Assembly (NCBI GenBank): GCA_007119795.1
Contig: SKOZ01000062.1
Location: forward strand, 1-21,284
Source: Planctomycetales bacterium
GTDB lineage: Bacteria; Planctomycetota; Planctomycetia; Pirellulales; Thermoguttaceae
Direction: 5' to 3'
DNA: 21,284 bases
Part shown: piece after piece, positions 1 to 7,090 of the stretch
Layout of the letters: every line of letters begins with the position of its first letter
Position numbering within the stretch: position 1 is the stretch's first letter
Translations under genes and position numbers: made by a program
The notes under the pieces: model-generated
Told to the model about the DNA's origin: nothing
What the model saw: only the letters and a program-made list of their open reading frames with translations
The model's database searches: none

Positions 1-1
1 C

Positions 2-649
2 GACTACACGATCGGCATCGACACGACCGAGGTCATGCTCCGCAAGATGGCGGAGTTCCCCGGGTGGCCGGTCTACAAGATCAAGCTCGGCACGCCCGAC
101 GATCTGGCCATCGTCCGCGCGCTGCGCGCGCACACCGACGCTCTGTTTCGCGTGGACGCCAACTGCGCGTGGGATGTCGACGAGACGATCCGCAACGCCG
201 CGGCGCTGGCGGAGCTGGGCGTCGAGTTCATCGAGCAGCCGCTGCCTCGGGAGCGTTGGGACGAAGCTCGCGCAGTCTTCGCCCGGGCGGCGCTGCCGAT
301 CATCGCCGACGAGAGCTGCCAGGCCGAGGAGGACGTGGAGCGCTGCGCGGGCGCCTTCCACGGCGTGAACGTGAAGCTGGCCAAGTGTGGCGGCATCACC
401 CCGGCGCGGCGGATGCTCACCCGCGCCCGGCGGATGGGCATGAAGACCATGGTCGGCTGCTTCACCGAGTCGAGCGTGGGGATCTCGGCCGCTGCCCAGC
501 TCCTGCCGCTGCTCGACTACGCCGACCTCGACGGTGCGGTGCTCCTCGGCGAAGACGTCGCCCGCGGCGTCGCCATCGATCGGGGCCGCATCCGTTTTCC
601 CGAAGAAAACGGATGCGGCGTCACCCTGCTGGACACCGACGCCGGGTGA
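2..649 (+). CDS. Dipeptide epimerase-like enolase-superfamily enzyme, 3' part
   Basis: The reading frame is already open at the first bases, so the N-terminal capping domain lies outside the window. The visible 215 residues are the TIM barrel of a mandelate racemase/muconate lactonizing-type enzyme. Readable motifs in order are YKIKLG (KxK catalytic lysines), RVDANCAW (metal Asp), IEQPL (metal Glu), IADES (metal Asp) and VKLAKCGG (second catalytic Lys). The later [13 protein letters not shown] stretch resembles that of L-Ala-D/L-Glu dipeptide epimerases, which act on cell-wall-derived dipeptides in the cytoplasm. A succinylbenzoate synthase or another superfamily member is possible, since specificity cannot be read here. 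The last codons carry a perfect 15-bp inverted repeat. The next gene converges on it from the minus strand. Confidence 0.85.
   Translation, partial: DYTIGIDTTEVMLRKMAEFPGWPVYKIKLGTPDDLAIVRALRAHTDALFRVDANCAWDVDETIRNAAALAELGVEFIEQPLPRERWDEARAVFARAALPIIADESCQAEEDVERCAGAFHGVNVKLAKCGGITPARRMLTRARRMGMKTMVGCFTESSVGISAAAQLLPLLDYADLDGAVLLGEDVARGVAIDRGRIRFPEENGCGVTLLDTDAG
585..619. repeat. Perfect 15-bp inverted repeat, 5-nt loop, inside the epimerase 3' end
   Basis: GCCGCATCCGTTTTC (585-599) and GAAAACGGATGCGGC (605-619) are exact reverse complements around the loop CCGAA. The stem ends 28 bases before the stop codon's first base and encodes part of the normal C-terminal end of the enzyme. There is no U-tract, so it is not a classical intrinsic terminator. 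Confidence 0.9.
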
Positions 650-652
650 TGA

Positions 653-679
653 GCTGGCCGGATCCCTGCGGCCGGCAGC
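653..679. terminator. Hairpin between convergent genes
   Basis: GCTGGCCG pairs with CGGCCGGCAGC around an 8-nt loop, with a small bulge. It lies in the 39-bp gap between the stops of the epimerase (+) and the small secreted protein (-). It could serve both strands, but no T-tract follows on either side, so terminator function is inferred from position. Confidence 0.4.
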
Positions 680-688
680 GACTGCGAA

Positions 689-988
689 CTACCAGAAGAC
701 CCGCGGTCCCCGGACCGGACCGTACCGGAAATGGACCACGGGGGGCCGCGCCACGACCACCGGCGGAGGGGAGACGACCACCGGCGGCCGATAGACGACC
801 ACCGGCGGCGGCGGATAGGCGACCACGGGGGGCGGCACGGCGGCGTACGGCGTGTAGACGTAGTAACCCGGCGGGCCGATATGGAAGCCCACGTGAATCC
901 CCTGCGCCAGCGCCGTCGACGAGCCGGCAAAGGCAACCAGGGCGACAACAGCAGCCCCGATAAGCACTCTCCGCGTGAACCGATTCAT
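689..988 (-). CDS. Small secreted Pro/Val/Tyr-rich protein
   Basis: A 99-residue protein. It begins with a basic n-region (MNRFTRR), a hydrophobic core and a likely signal-peptidase site after ALA (about residue 28). The mature part is short and low-complexity: repeated PPPVV, YPPPPVVVY and RPPVV units rich in Pro, Val and Tyr, ending RGPRVFW. No catalytic motif is visible. Such proteins are usually annotated as hypothetical secreted or cell-envelope proteins. A strong AGGAGG lies at 995-1000, 6 nt before the ATG. The ATG overlaps the queD stop in an ATGA (985-988), so translation may be coupled to queD, although a separate promoter is also possible. Its function is unknown. Confidence 0.75.
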   Translation of the reverse strand: MNRFTRRVLIGAAVVALVAFAGSSTALAQGIHVGFHIGPPGYYVYTPYAAVPPPVVAYPPPPVVVYRPPVVVSPPPVVVARPPVVHFRYGPVRGPRVFW

Positions 989-1479
989 CGCTTGTCCTCC
1001 TGAGAAGGCACCCCGCAGCCGGAGGCGCCGCCCTCGGCGGCAATCCCTACTCCTACACTATTGTGGCCCGCAGCGCCCGCAGGGCAATAGCTGGCCGAAC
1101 AGCGGGGCGTCTCCCAGAAGCGGACTTCGACTACGGGCAGCCCCTGGCCGGCTGCCTGGCGATAGATCAGCCGGGCGATGTTCTCCGCCGTGGGGTTCTC
1201 CTCCATCACCACGACCGGCTCGCCCTGCTCGCGCAGCAACGGCACCAGGGGATCGTCGCGGTGCAGGAGCAAGCGGTGGTCGAGTTCCTGGTCGATCCAG
1301 GCGCTCACGACCCGCTTGATGTCGGTGAAGTCGATCACCATCCCCCGCTCGTCGAGCGACGCGGCCTCGATGACGATCTCCAAGCGGCCATTGTGGCCGT
1401 GAAGGTGTTTGCACTTCCCTTCATAGTGCAGCAGGCGGTGCCCGTAACAGAAATCGATCTCGCGGGTGACGCGAAACAT
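985..1479 (-). CDS. queD: 6-carboxytetrahydropterin synthase / 6-pyruvoyltetrahydropterin synthase family
   Basis: The family converts dihydroneopterin triphosphate to 6-carboxytetrahydropterin, the second step of 7-deazaguanine (queuosine precursor) synthesis in the cytoplasm. Seen here: zinc ligands His14, His27 and His29 within the GHRL and HLHGHN motifs, catalytic Cys23 in EGKCKHLHGH, an IDFTDIK stretch, the LDHRLLL core and the terminal FWETP Glu motif. The conserved fold ends near SASYCP (about residue 133). About 30 further residues follow, longer than usual for the family, reading through the Shine-Dalgarno of the next gene. A GAGGG lies 9 nt upstream of the ATG. queC is 132 bp upstream on the same strand. 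The eukaryotic-type PTPS activity cannot be excluded, but the queC neighbour favours QueD. Confidence 0.9.
   Translation of the reverse strand: MFRVTREIDFCYGHRLLHYEGKCKHLHGHNGRLEIVIEAASLDERGMVIDFTDIKRVVSAWIDQELDHRLLLHRDDPLVPLLREQGEPVVVMEENPTAENIARLIYRQAAGQGLPVVEVRFWETPRCSASYCPAGAAGHNSVGVGIAAEGGASGCGVPSQEDKR
1060..1087 (-). promoter_or_regulatory. Possible promoter for the small secreted protein
   Basis: Read on the minus strand, TTGCCC (1087-1082) and CACAAT (1065-1060) are 16 nt apart, about 70 nt before the ATG at 988 and inside the 3' part of queD. Each box matches four of six consensus bases. This is sequence resemblance only. Confidence 0.25.
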
Positions 1480-1553
1480 CGGCGTATTCCCTCAGGGGCT
1501 GGTCAGTAATTCCGGCTTTCTCGAGAGGTGATCGACTGCCGAGGCGTCCCTTT

Positions 1554-1584
1554 GCCGCGCTGGGGCGGATTCCCGCAGCGTGGC
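1554..1584. repeat. Stem-loop between queC and queD
   Basis: GCCGCGCTGGGG (1554-1565) pairs with CCCGCAGCGTGGC (1572-1584), with one G-T/G-U position and one bulged base. It lies in the queC-queD intergenic region. It could be an attenuator or an mRNA-stability element. It does not resemble a preQ1 riboswitch that I can recognise. Confidence 0.45.
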
Positions 1585-1586
1585 CG

Positions 1587-1620
1587 GCCCGAGCGCCGCG
1601 GGGTCGCGGCCCTATCGGGC
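1587..1620 (-). terminator. Stem-loop overlapping the queC stop
   Basis: An outer stem GCCCGA/TCGGGC (1587-1592 with 1615-1620) encloses an inner stem CCGCG-GGGT-CGCGG (1596-1609). It spans the queC stop codon. No U-tract follows, so partial termination or mRNA protection is a guess. Confidence 0.35.
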
Positions 1621-2283
1621 CACGGCGGCCGGGTCCGCGTAGCGGGTCGGGTCCGCCGTGGCGGCGCTGCGAAAGGCGGCCATCCGTTCCCCGCACTTGT
1701 TGCATCGCCCGCAATGGAGGCCGTCGACCGGGGCGAGGCAGGAAAACGTCCGCTCCAGGGGCAAACCGCGCCCCAGCCGCATCACCTCCCTCTTGCTCAG
1801 CGCGGCGAAGGGGCGGGTGATCCGCAGGCATACCCCCGGACCGGCGTTGAGCGCTGCCTCCAGATCGGAAAAAAAGGCGTCGGTGGCATCGGCGAAGGGA
1901 TTCGCCCCCAGCACCCCCAGGGCCAGCTCCTCGACCCCCCGGAGCCGGCACCACACCGCCGCCTTGACGATCAATAGAGCGTTGCGGCCGGGCAGGTATA
2001 CGGCCTCGTCGGCGCTCGTCTCGTCCGGCACCTGCCGCCCGGTCACGCTCCAGTGCCCGGCGTAGAGGTCGCCCAAGGGCATCTCCAGGACGACCAATTC
2101 CGCAAGCCGGGGCGAAGCCAAAGCGGCGAGAAAGGAGGCCACCGCCCGCTCCTCGGCGGCCTGCCAGCAGAGGTGGGAGCGAATGAACAGGGGCTGCACG
2201 TGCCGGCCCTGCCTGAGCAGATGGCCGACGAGGATGGCGCTGTCCAACCCGCCCGAGAACAAAACGCCCACACGGCCTCTCAT
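1612..2283 (-). CDS. queC: 7-cyano-7-deazaguanine synthase (QueC-like)
   Basis: QueC uses ATP and ammonia to convert 7-carboxy-7-deazaguanine to preQ0 in the queuosine pathway. Seen here in a 223-residue protein: the PP-loop ATP pyrophosphatase motif SGGLDS at residues 10-15, a PGRNALL motif in the middle, and a C-terminal zinc-binding set Cys182, Cys191, Cys194 and Cys197 (CGRCNKC), as in the family. I chose the ATG at 2283, which gives the usual family length and follows a purine-rich GAGAGAG. A TTG 39 bp further upstream is in frame but would add an unusual N-terminus. queD lies downstream; no queE or queF is in the window. The middle of the protein looks divergent from textbook QueC, so a related PP-loop enzyme remains a minor alternative. 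Confidence 0.85.
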   Translation of the reverse strand: MRGRVGVLFSGGLDSAILVGHLLRQGRHVQPLFIRSHLCWQAAEERAVASFLAALASPRLAELVVLEMPLGDLYAGHWSVTGRQVPDETSADEAVYLPGRNALLIVKAAVWCRLRGVEELALGVLGANPFADATDAFFSDLEAALNAGPGVCLRITRPFAALSKREVMRLGRGLPLERTFSCLAPVDGLHCGRCNKCGERMAAFRSAATADPTRYADPAAVAR

Positions 2284-2428
2284 CGACTCGCTCTCTCTCG
2301 GTGCCGAACCTTCGCAGGCCAAGCCACGGAATCTCGGTACGCGACCGCCGCACCCAAGAGCAGAGCTGCCTCTCGTGCCCTCGGCCCCGGCTGGCCAGGC
2401 TGCCGAACACGCGATCCGGAAAACCCTT

Positions 2429-2457
2429 ATTCTAAGCGGGTCGCCCAGTGCAGGGAA
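2429..2457 (-). promoter_or_regulatory. Putative queC promoter
   Basis: On the minus strand, TAGAAT (2434-2429) is a good -10 element, with a weak TTCCCT (2457-2452) 17 nt upstream. It would give a leader of about 140 nt before the queC ATG. It lies in the gap between queC and the 3' end of the upstream secreted-protein gene. Confidence 0.35.
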
Positions 2458-2478
2458 GCGGCAGCCCCCGCGAACCGC

Positions 2479-3759
2479 TCACGGCCCGTCGCGGAGGTCG
2501 AACATCATCAAGGCGTTATCGGCCACGCTGAAGAGCGGGCGGAAGGGGCTCGATGAGGCGCAGCGGGCTGACCCCCTCGGGAACCAGACGAGCTGCATGG
2601 CCACCGACCACGATTCCTCGGGCTGCCCCTCGATGCCTCGCGGCTCCTTGGGAATCAGGTAGTTGAAGCGGTTCGCGAGTGCCCAGCGGTCGCTGATGGG
2701 CACCATCAGCTCGCCGCCGATCAGGCCGTCGCCGTGACCGCTGAACCCGAACCAGATGCGGCCGTCCCCGCCGCTCTCGAAGTACCGGCGGTAGAAGAAC
2801 TGGTACAGTTGCGTGGTCTCGACGGTCAGCTCCTCCCCGCCGATGACCACGTCGGCGCTGGCCGAACCCACCGAGGCGAGCACGCCGATCTCCTCACATC
2901 CCGGCTGGGCGTAGGAGAGCTCGGCGCGAAGCTGATTCAGGTCGAGCTTGCCGTAGTAATAGTTGTCGTGGAAGTAATCGTAGACCACGCCCCCTTGCAG
3001 TCCGCCGCACGGCGGCCGGCGGAAGGCCCCCGTCGTCAGGAAGATCTGGTTGCGGTCGGACTCGCGAAAGCCGACGACCTGGTCCCCGGAGAAATTGCTG
3101 TGCGTGGCCATGAAGCCGAACTGCACGCCCACGTTCTCCGGACCGCCCAGGGGCAGGCCCCAGTTGAATCCTTCGTGGAAGCCGAAGTTGCCGTTGCGGC
3201 CGAGATCGAGCGGCCCCTTGAAACCGTGGACGCCGGCAAACGCCGAGAAGTCCTCGAACCAGCCGCCGGCGAAGCAACCCACGCCGAAACAGGGCGGCTC
3301 GCCGTAGACCACCTCTCCACAGCCGCCGCACCCGGGCTCGAATGGGTAGTCGCCGCAGCCGGCACAGTCGGCCCCGGCGGCCGGCCAGGGGGCGTGGGAA
3401 TCGTAGGCTCGATGGGGGTGCGGTGTGGGATCGGGTCGGGGGATGGGCTCCACCAGCATTTCGTTGTTGGGCTGCCCAAGGTACTCTTCTTCCTGAAGGT
3501 AGCGGCCCGTCGTGTACGTAACCTGCCGGCTCGGTGCCCAGAGGTTTCCCCCCGACGACTGGACCGGATGCCTGGCTGCCCCCAGCACGGCCGGGGCGAC
3601 GGCCGGACCGGTACGGAGGACCCGCTGCTCCCAACTCGCCGTGCCCGAGGCGGGCGCGGATCGAAATGGGCTGGCGGCTTGCTGGGCCGGCAATCGAGAT
3701 CCGGCGATCCAGAACGCGGCGACGACGGCGAGGCAAATCACAGGCCGAACACAGCGCAT
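2479..3759 (-). CDS. Secreted planctomycete surface protein, DUF6666-like
   Basis: A 426-residue protein with a signal peptide (hydrophobic residues about 7-21, cleavage near LPAQQA). A Pro/Gln-rich linker follows, then a Cys/Gly-rich segment with Cys132, 135, 144, 147, 157 and 162 in CxxC-like pairs. Next comes an aromatic/glycine-rich region (about 167-200: WFEDFSAFAGVHGF, NGNFGFHEGFNWG). The rest alternates short hydrophobic and aromatic strands such as YDYFHDNYYYGKLDL and YQFFYRRYF, which suggests a beta-barrel or all-beta envelope protein. The overall pattern resembles planctomycete proteins I know as DUF6666; the family name is from memory. GAGG lies 8 nt before the ATG. It is transcribed divergently from the small membrane gene. 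Its function is unknown; an outer-membrane or surface role is inferred. Confidence 0.75.
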   Translation of the reverse strand: MRCVRPVICLAVVAAFWIAGSRLPAQQAASPFRSAPASGTASWEQRVLRTGPAVAPAVLGAARHPVQSSGGNLWAPSRQVTYTTGRYLQEEEYLGQPNNEMLVEPIPRPDPTPHPHRAYDSHAPWPAAGADCAGCGDYPFEPGCGGCGEVVYGEPPCFGVGCFAGGWFEDFSAFAGVHGFKGPLDLGRNGNFGFHEGFNWGLPLGGPENVGVQFGFMATHSNFSGDQVVGFRESDRNQIFLTTGAFRRPPCGGLQGGVVYDYFHDNYYYGKLDLNQLRAELSYAQPGCEEIGVLASVGSASADVVIGGEELTVETTQLYQFFYRRYFESGGDGRIWFGFSGHGDGLIGGELMVPISDRWALANRFNYLIPKEPRGIEGQPEESWSVAMQLVWFPRGSARCASSSPFRPLFSVADNALMMFDLRDGP

Positions 3760-4185
3760 GGCAGTGACCTCGGCAGGTTCGTGTCAGGTGGCTTGGAACT
3801 GGGCCCCCCCAGGCGTCAGCGAGTGTATCGGACGGCCATGGCCCCGGACTTTCGGCAAAGTCAACACAACCGGAAAAATCGCATCAACCACCCCGCACTT
3901 GCCATCCACCCCAAACCAACGCGATTACGACTCGTTCCCCCCGCAAGCAGGGGTTCGCTGCGGCAGAAAACCGGCCCCCTTCGAGGACGGACACTGCCGC
4001 GCCACCCCAAACCCCACCTGTGAGGCGTCCTGCCGAATCGTCGCCAGCCGAAGGGAAGCCGGTTCTCTACGAGATCCTGCCGTGAGCAGCCCTACCCGGG
4101 CAGCTTGGCCCCGGGGTTCGAAAACGGCCCTGGCAGAATGCGGGCGGTTGGAGGTAAGATGGATACTCCTCCAGGAGTCAAGGCG
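3760..4185. other. 426-bp divergent intergenic region
   Basis: No convincing gene is visible. It separates the DUF6666-like gene (-) from the small membrane protein (+) and must carry both promoters. It holds a short palindrome at 3847-3862 and a CAGAAT at 4134-4139 that could be a -10 for the plus strand. Its central part (about 3840-3930) is richer in A and C than the flanking genes. Confidence 0.6.
3847..3862. promoter_or_regulatory. Operator-like palindrome
   Basis: GACTTT-CGGC-AAAGTC is a perfect 6-bp inverted repeat with a 4-nt centre, lying 88 bp upstream of the DUF6666-like start. Read on the minus strand it overlaps a TTGACT that could be a -35 box, though no well-spaced -10 follows. 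Operator function is a guess. Confidence 0.3.
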
Positions 4186-4431
4186 ATGATGCAGTACTTC
4201 AATCGGATTCGCGTCCAGGTCCTGGGTGCGTGGACGGTGGCGGCGGCGTGGCTCGTCCATGCGGCACCCGCTTTCGCCCAAGGCGAGGGTATCGCCGCCC
4301 GAAAATGGGCACCCTCCTACTTCCTGATCCTCCTTTGCGTCGTGTTGGGGATCATGGCCGTGGGACGGTCGTCGCGGCGACGGGAGCGGCTGAAGCCGGA
4401 GGACTACCAAGCAAAGACCGGCGCTGGATGA
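4186..4431 (+). CDS. Small membrane protein with signal peptide
   Basis: An 81-residue protein. It begins with a basic n-region and hydrophobic core ending APAFA-Q (about residue 31), which looks like a cleavable signal peptide. After a short loop comes one transmembrane helix (about residues 44-61, YFLILLCVVLGIMAVG), then a basic stop-transfer RSSRRRERLK and a short cytosolic tail. Small proteins of this layout occur in planctomycetes with no assigned role. I chose the ATG at 4186 because AGGAG sits 8 nt before it and the signal peptide then starts cleanly. An ATG at 4159, with GGAGG 4 nt upstream, is a real alternative giving 9 more residues. The membrane pseudokinase follows 133 bp downstream. 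Function unknown. Confidence 0.75.
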   Translation: MMQYFNRIRVQVLGAWTVAAAWLVHAAPAFAQGEGIAARKWAPSYFLILLCVVLGIMAVGRSSRRRERLKPEDYQAKTGAG

Positions 4432-4512
4432 AGATGCGCTTTCGCGCCGCTACCGACCTCGCTGCGCCCTCGTCACGCGGTCGGCATCCGACTGAAGCCC
4501 CCAGCCGAACTG

Positions 4513-4531
4513 CTGCGGAAGGGTTCCGCGG
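4513..4531 (+). terminator. Hairpin between the small membrane gene and the pseudokinase
   Basis: CTGCGGAA-GGG-TTCCGCGG forms an 8-bp stem with one T-G pair and a 3-nt loop. A GTTTT follows 10 bases later, just before the pseudokinase ribosome-binding site. It may be a partial terminator or attenuator. Confidence 0.4.
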
Positions 4532-4564
4532 CCGGTCCGCGTTTTGTGCAAGGAAGCCGCTTCT

Positions 4565-6955
4565 ATGGCCGAAGGCCCGCCCCAGCGACTGGTCGACTCG
4601 CTGACGGCTCTCCGCTTGGCAGCGGCGTCCGACTTCCGCGCCGTGCGGTGGCGGATGCGCCGGCTGGCACGCGGGTTGCCCTGGTTCGAATCGGTGTGGG
4701 TCGACGCCCTGGCCCAGGCCCGTATCCTCACCCCTTATCAGGCCGCCCAGATCAACGCGGGCCGAGAATCCCATCTGCGGGTGGGCCCCTACTGTCTGCT
4801 GCGTCCCTTGGCCGCCTCGCCGATCGCGGCTACGTTTCTGGCCCGCGAGATCGGCTCAGGAGAGCGGGTCCGCTTGGCCGCTTTCCCTGCCGGGGACGAT
4901 CCTGCGGCGCTTCGCGAGGCCGTGGAGGCTGTGGCAAAGCACTCCTCCTCCCTGGCAGAGGTAGAAACGCTGGGGCCGATCACCGCCGTCGGAGAGGAAG
5001 GAGAACGTCTGTGGGCGGCCAGCCGGCATGTCGAAGGTGTGGCCTCCGGCGAGTGGATGGTTCACCACGGGCGTTTTCCGCCGGAAGTCGTGCTGGAGAT
5101 TGCCAGGCAGATGCTCGAAGGACTGGTGCCCCTGGAGGAGGCAGGGCTGACGCACGGCGACCTGGGCGCGATGTCGCTGGTCCTGTCGTGGGATGGACGG
5201 GTCTTTCTGCCGCATCCGGGGCTGCGGGGTGTACTCCGGCCTCAGGAGGGCTATGGCCACGCCGCCCTGCCACCGGCGGCCTACGACGGTTTCCCGCCCG
5301 AGCGGATCGCCGGCGGCGGTCCACCGCAACCGGCCGGCGACCGCTTCGCCTTCGGATGCCTTCTTTGGCACCTGCTTGCCGGCCGGCCGCCGCTGCCGGG
5401 GGCGAGCGCCACGGCCAAACTCCTTGCGGCGGAGAAGCACAGGATCGGCGACATCCGCCAGATCGCCCCCGATACACCGCCCCCCCTTGCCGCTGTCGTC
5501 GAGGCGTGCCTGCAGCGTAGCCCTCGGCGACGGCCGGAATCGATGGCCCGAATCGCTGAGGGGCTCGGCGCGCCGACTCGCAGGGGTCGCCTGGCCCTGG
5601 TGCGCTGCCTCGTTCACGGCCGGCCGCGGACCGTCCGCATACTGGCACCGCTCTCGTCGGCGACCCGTGGCCGCCGGGCCCCGCTGCTCCTGGCCGCTGC
5701 AGCGGGAGGCGGCCTGACGGCAGCCCTATTGGGATGGTGGCTCTGGTTGGGGTTCGCGGGCGGTCCGCCGACCGCCCCGAGAGTCCGGGGGGAGAGCGAG
5801 GTCGCGGCCCTGGAAAGCACATCCCAGACATCCCGCCCCGAGCCGGACCCGGTCGGAGTTGATCAAGGAGAAGATCGCCCAGCACGAGCGGGGCCGGCAG
5901 CGTTCCGCCAAGCGCGGGAGTTCCTCGAGACATCGGCTGCTGCAACTTCTCCGGCCAATCGCGGTGCTCCCGCGGAACCGCCGACCTTCCTGGTCGACGC
6001 CACCGAGCCGATCAGGGCCGAGTCGCTGGCGCTCTCGGCGGGAATGCATGTGGCGCCGGAAGCGGAGCGGGCCACGGTGCTGGTGCCGCGAGAAGGACTC
6101 CTGGTGGCCGTGGAGGACGTGCGGTTCGAGAACATCGATTTCCGCCCCCAGGCCCCCAGCCTCGAACGCGCAGGCGGAGGGCTCGGCGGCGAGCCGGGGG
6201 CCCTGGTGCGGGTGGCGGCTTCGCGGTGCACCTTTGTCGGCTGCACATTCCTGGGAACGGACGACGCGGACGGTTCCGCGCGGCGGGAACGCCCCTTCGC
6301 ACCGGTGGGCGTACGTTGGGAATATCCGCCCGATCCGGCCGATTCCCCGCCGGCCCTACCCAGCGGGCGCATCGTCTTTGCCGATTGCCTCATCCGCGAC
6401 GTGTCGGCAGGCGTCGAGTCGCGGACGGCGGCGGCCATACTGCTCGACTTCCGCAACGTCGCCTTTCTCCGCAGCGGTCCGCTCCTGGAACTGGACCGGC
6501 CGCCCCGGCAGGACGAGCCCGTCTTCGTCCGTCTGGTCCGCACCACCCTCCGCGGCTCAGGCGCGCTCCTGGCCTGCCGCTCGGCCGAAACGGCGTTGCC
6601 CACCGCCCAGATCGCCATCCAGACCGACGCCTCGGTGCTCTTGACCGAGGAATCGACGTCGCTCCTGCTCTTCGAAGGCACGAGGGCACCCGCCGAACTG
6701 CTGCGGAGCGTGCAGTGGAGCGGCCAGGGATCGCTAGTCGGTCCGCAGACGCTGGTAGCGGGTCTTCAGGCCGGCGGGGAAGTCGTTCCCCTCGACGACA
6801 GCGAGCTCGCTATCGCCGGGCTTGTCCGCAGCCGCGTGGAATTCGCCGGCCCGATCGAAGGCACCGCGGCCGACCAGGAACTCGTCCGCTGGCAGGCGCC
6901 CTTGCATTCGACCGACCCGCCGGGCGTCGACCCGGCACGCCTGCCCAACCCGTAG
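4565..6955 (+). CDS. Membrane pseudokinase with exported beta-helix-like domain
   Basis: A 796-residue protein. Residues 50-80 (ILTPYQAAQINAGR, LRVGPYCLL) match the lead-in typical of planctomycete Ser/Thr kinases. The kinase fold follows (about 75-335), but the glycine loop is lost (PLAASPIAA), no Lys is in the VAIK position (VRLAAFP, 102-108), HRD reads HGDL (197-200) with the catalytic-loop Asn replaced, and DFG is replaced by PHPG (216-219). It is therefore probably catalytically dead. A transmembrane helix spans about 372-396. A Pro/Ser-rich linker precedes an exported region with repeated short strands (VRFENIDF, CTFVGCTFLG, IVFADCLIRDV, FRNVAFL), as in right-handed beta-helices. The ATG at 4565 follows AAGGAAG by 8 nt; an upstream in-frame TTG is unlikely. 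A scaffold or sensor role is inferred. Confidence 0.8.
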   Translation: MAEGPPQRLVDSLTALRLAAASDFRAVRWRMRRLARGLPWFESVWVDALAQARILTPYQAAQINAGRESHLRVGPYCLLRPLAASPIAATFLAREIGSGERVRLAAFPAGDDPAALREAVEAVAKHSSSLAEVETLGPITAVGEEGERLWAASRHVEGVASGEWMVHHGRFPPEVVLEIARQMLEGLVPLEEAGLTHGDLGAMSLVLSWDGRVFLPHPGLRGVLRPQEGYGHAALPPAAYDGFPPERIAGGGPPQPAGDRFAFGCLLWHLLAGRPPLPGASATAKLLAAEKHRIGDIRQIAPDTPPPLAAVVEACLQRSPRRRPESMARIAEGLGAPTRRGRLALVRCLVHGRPRTVRILAPLSSATRGRRAPLLLAAAAGGGLTAALLGWWLWLGFAGGPPTAPRVRGESEVAALESTSQTSRPEPDPVGVDQGEDRPARAGPAAFRQAREFLETSAAATSPANRGAPAEPPTFLVDATEPIRAESLALSAGMHVAPEAERATVLVPREGLLVAVEDVRFENIDFRPQAPSLERAGGGLGGEPGALVRVAASRCTFVGCTFLGTDDADGSARRERPFAPVGVRWEYPPDPADSPPALPSGRIVFADCLIRDVSAGVESRTAAAILLDFRNVAFLRSGPLLELDRPPRQDEPVFVRLVRTTLRGSGALLACRSAETALPTAQIAIQTDASVLLTEESTSLLLFEGTRAPAELLRSVQWSGQGSLVGPQTLVAGLQAGGEVVPLDDSELAIAGLVRSRVEFAGPIEGTAADQELVRWQAPLHSTDPPGVDPARLPNP

Positions 6956-7090
6956 CGTAGCGGGCACGGGAAAGGGAAAGTTCGACGCACCGGCCGATGC
7001 GGTGTATTCCTAAACCTGCCATCGATCGCACGACCGCCAAGATCGCACATTTCACCGTGTGGGCCACGCGCAGACCGCGACGGGGACTCC

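Noticed and set aside
1480..1611. preQ1 riboswitch near queC/queD
   Set aside because: The region is hairpin-rich, but I see none of the short A-rich tail and pseudoknot layout of preQ1 classes, and it lies between the genes, not ahead of them.
1421..2410. Minus-strand frame overlapping queC and the queD start
   Set aside because: It is in a different frame from both and is Arg/Gly/Pro-rich without motifs; the QueC and QueD motifs lie in the other frames.
2734..4023. Plus-strand open frame opposite the DUF6666-like gene
   Set aside because: Val/Glu/Ala/His-rich shadow translation; the minus-strand frame has a signal peptide, ribosome-binding site and ordered composition.
4478..4493. GTCGGCATCCGAC palindrome before the pseudokinase
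   Set aside because: Short, and expected at this base composition; no context supports a function.
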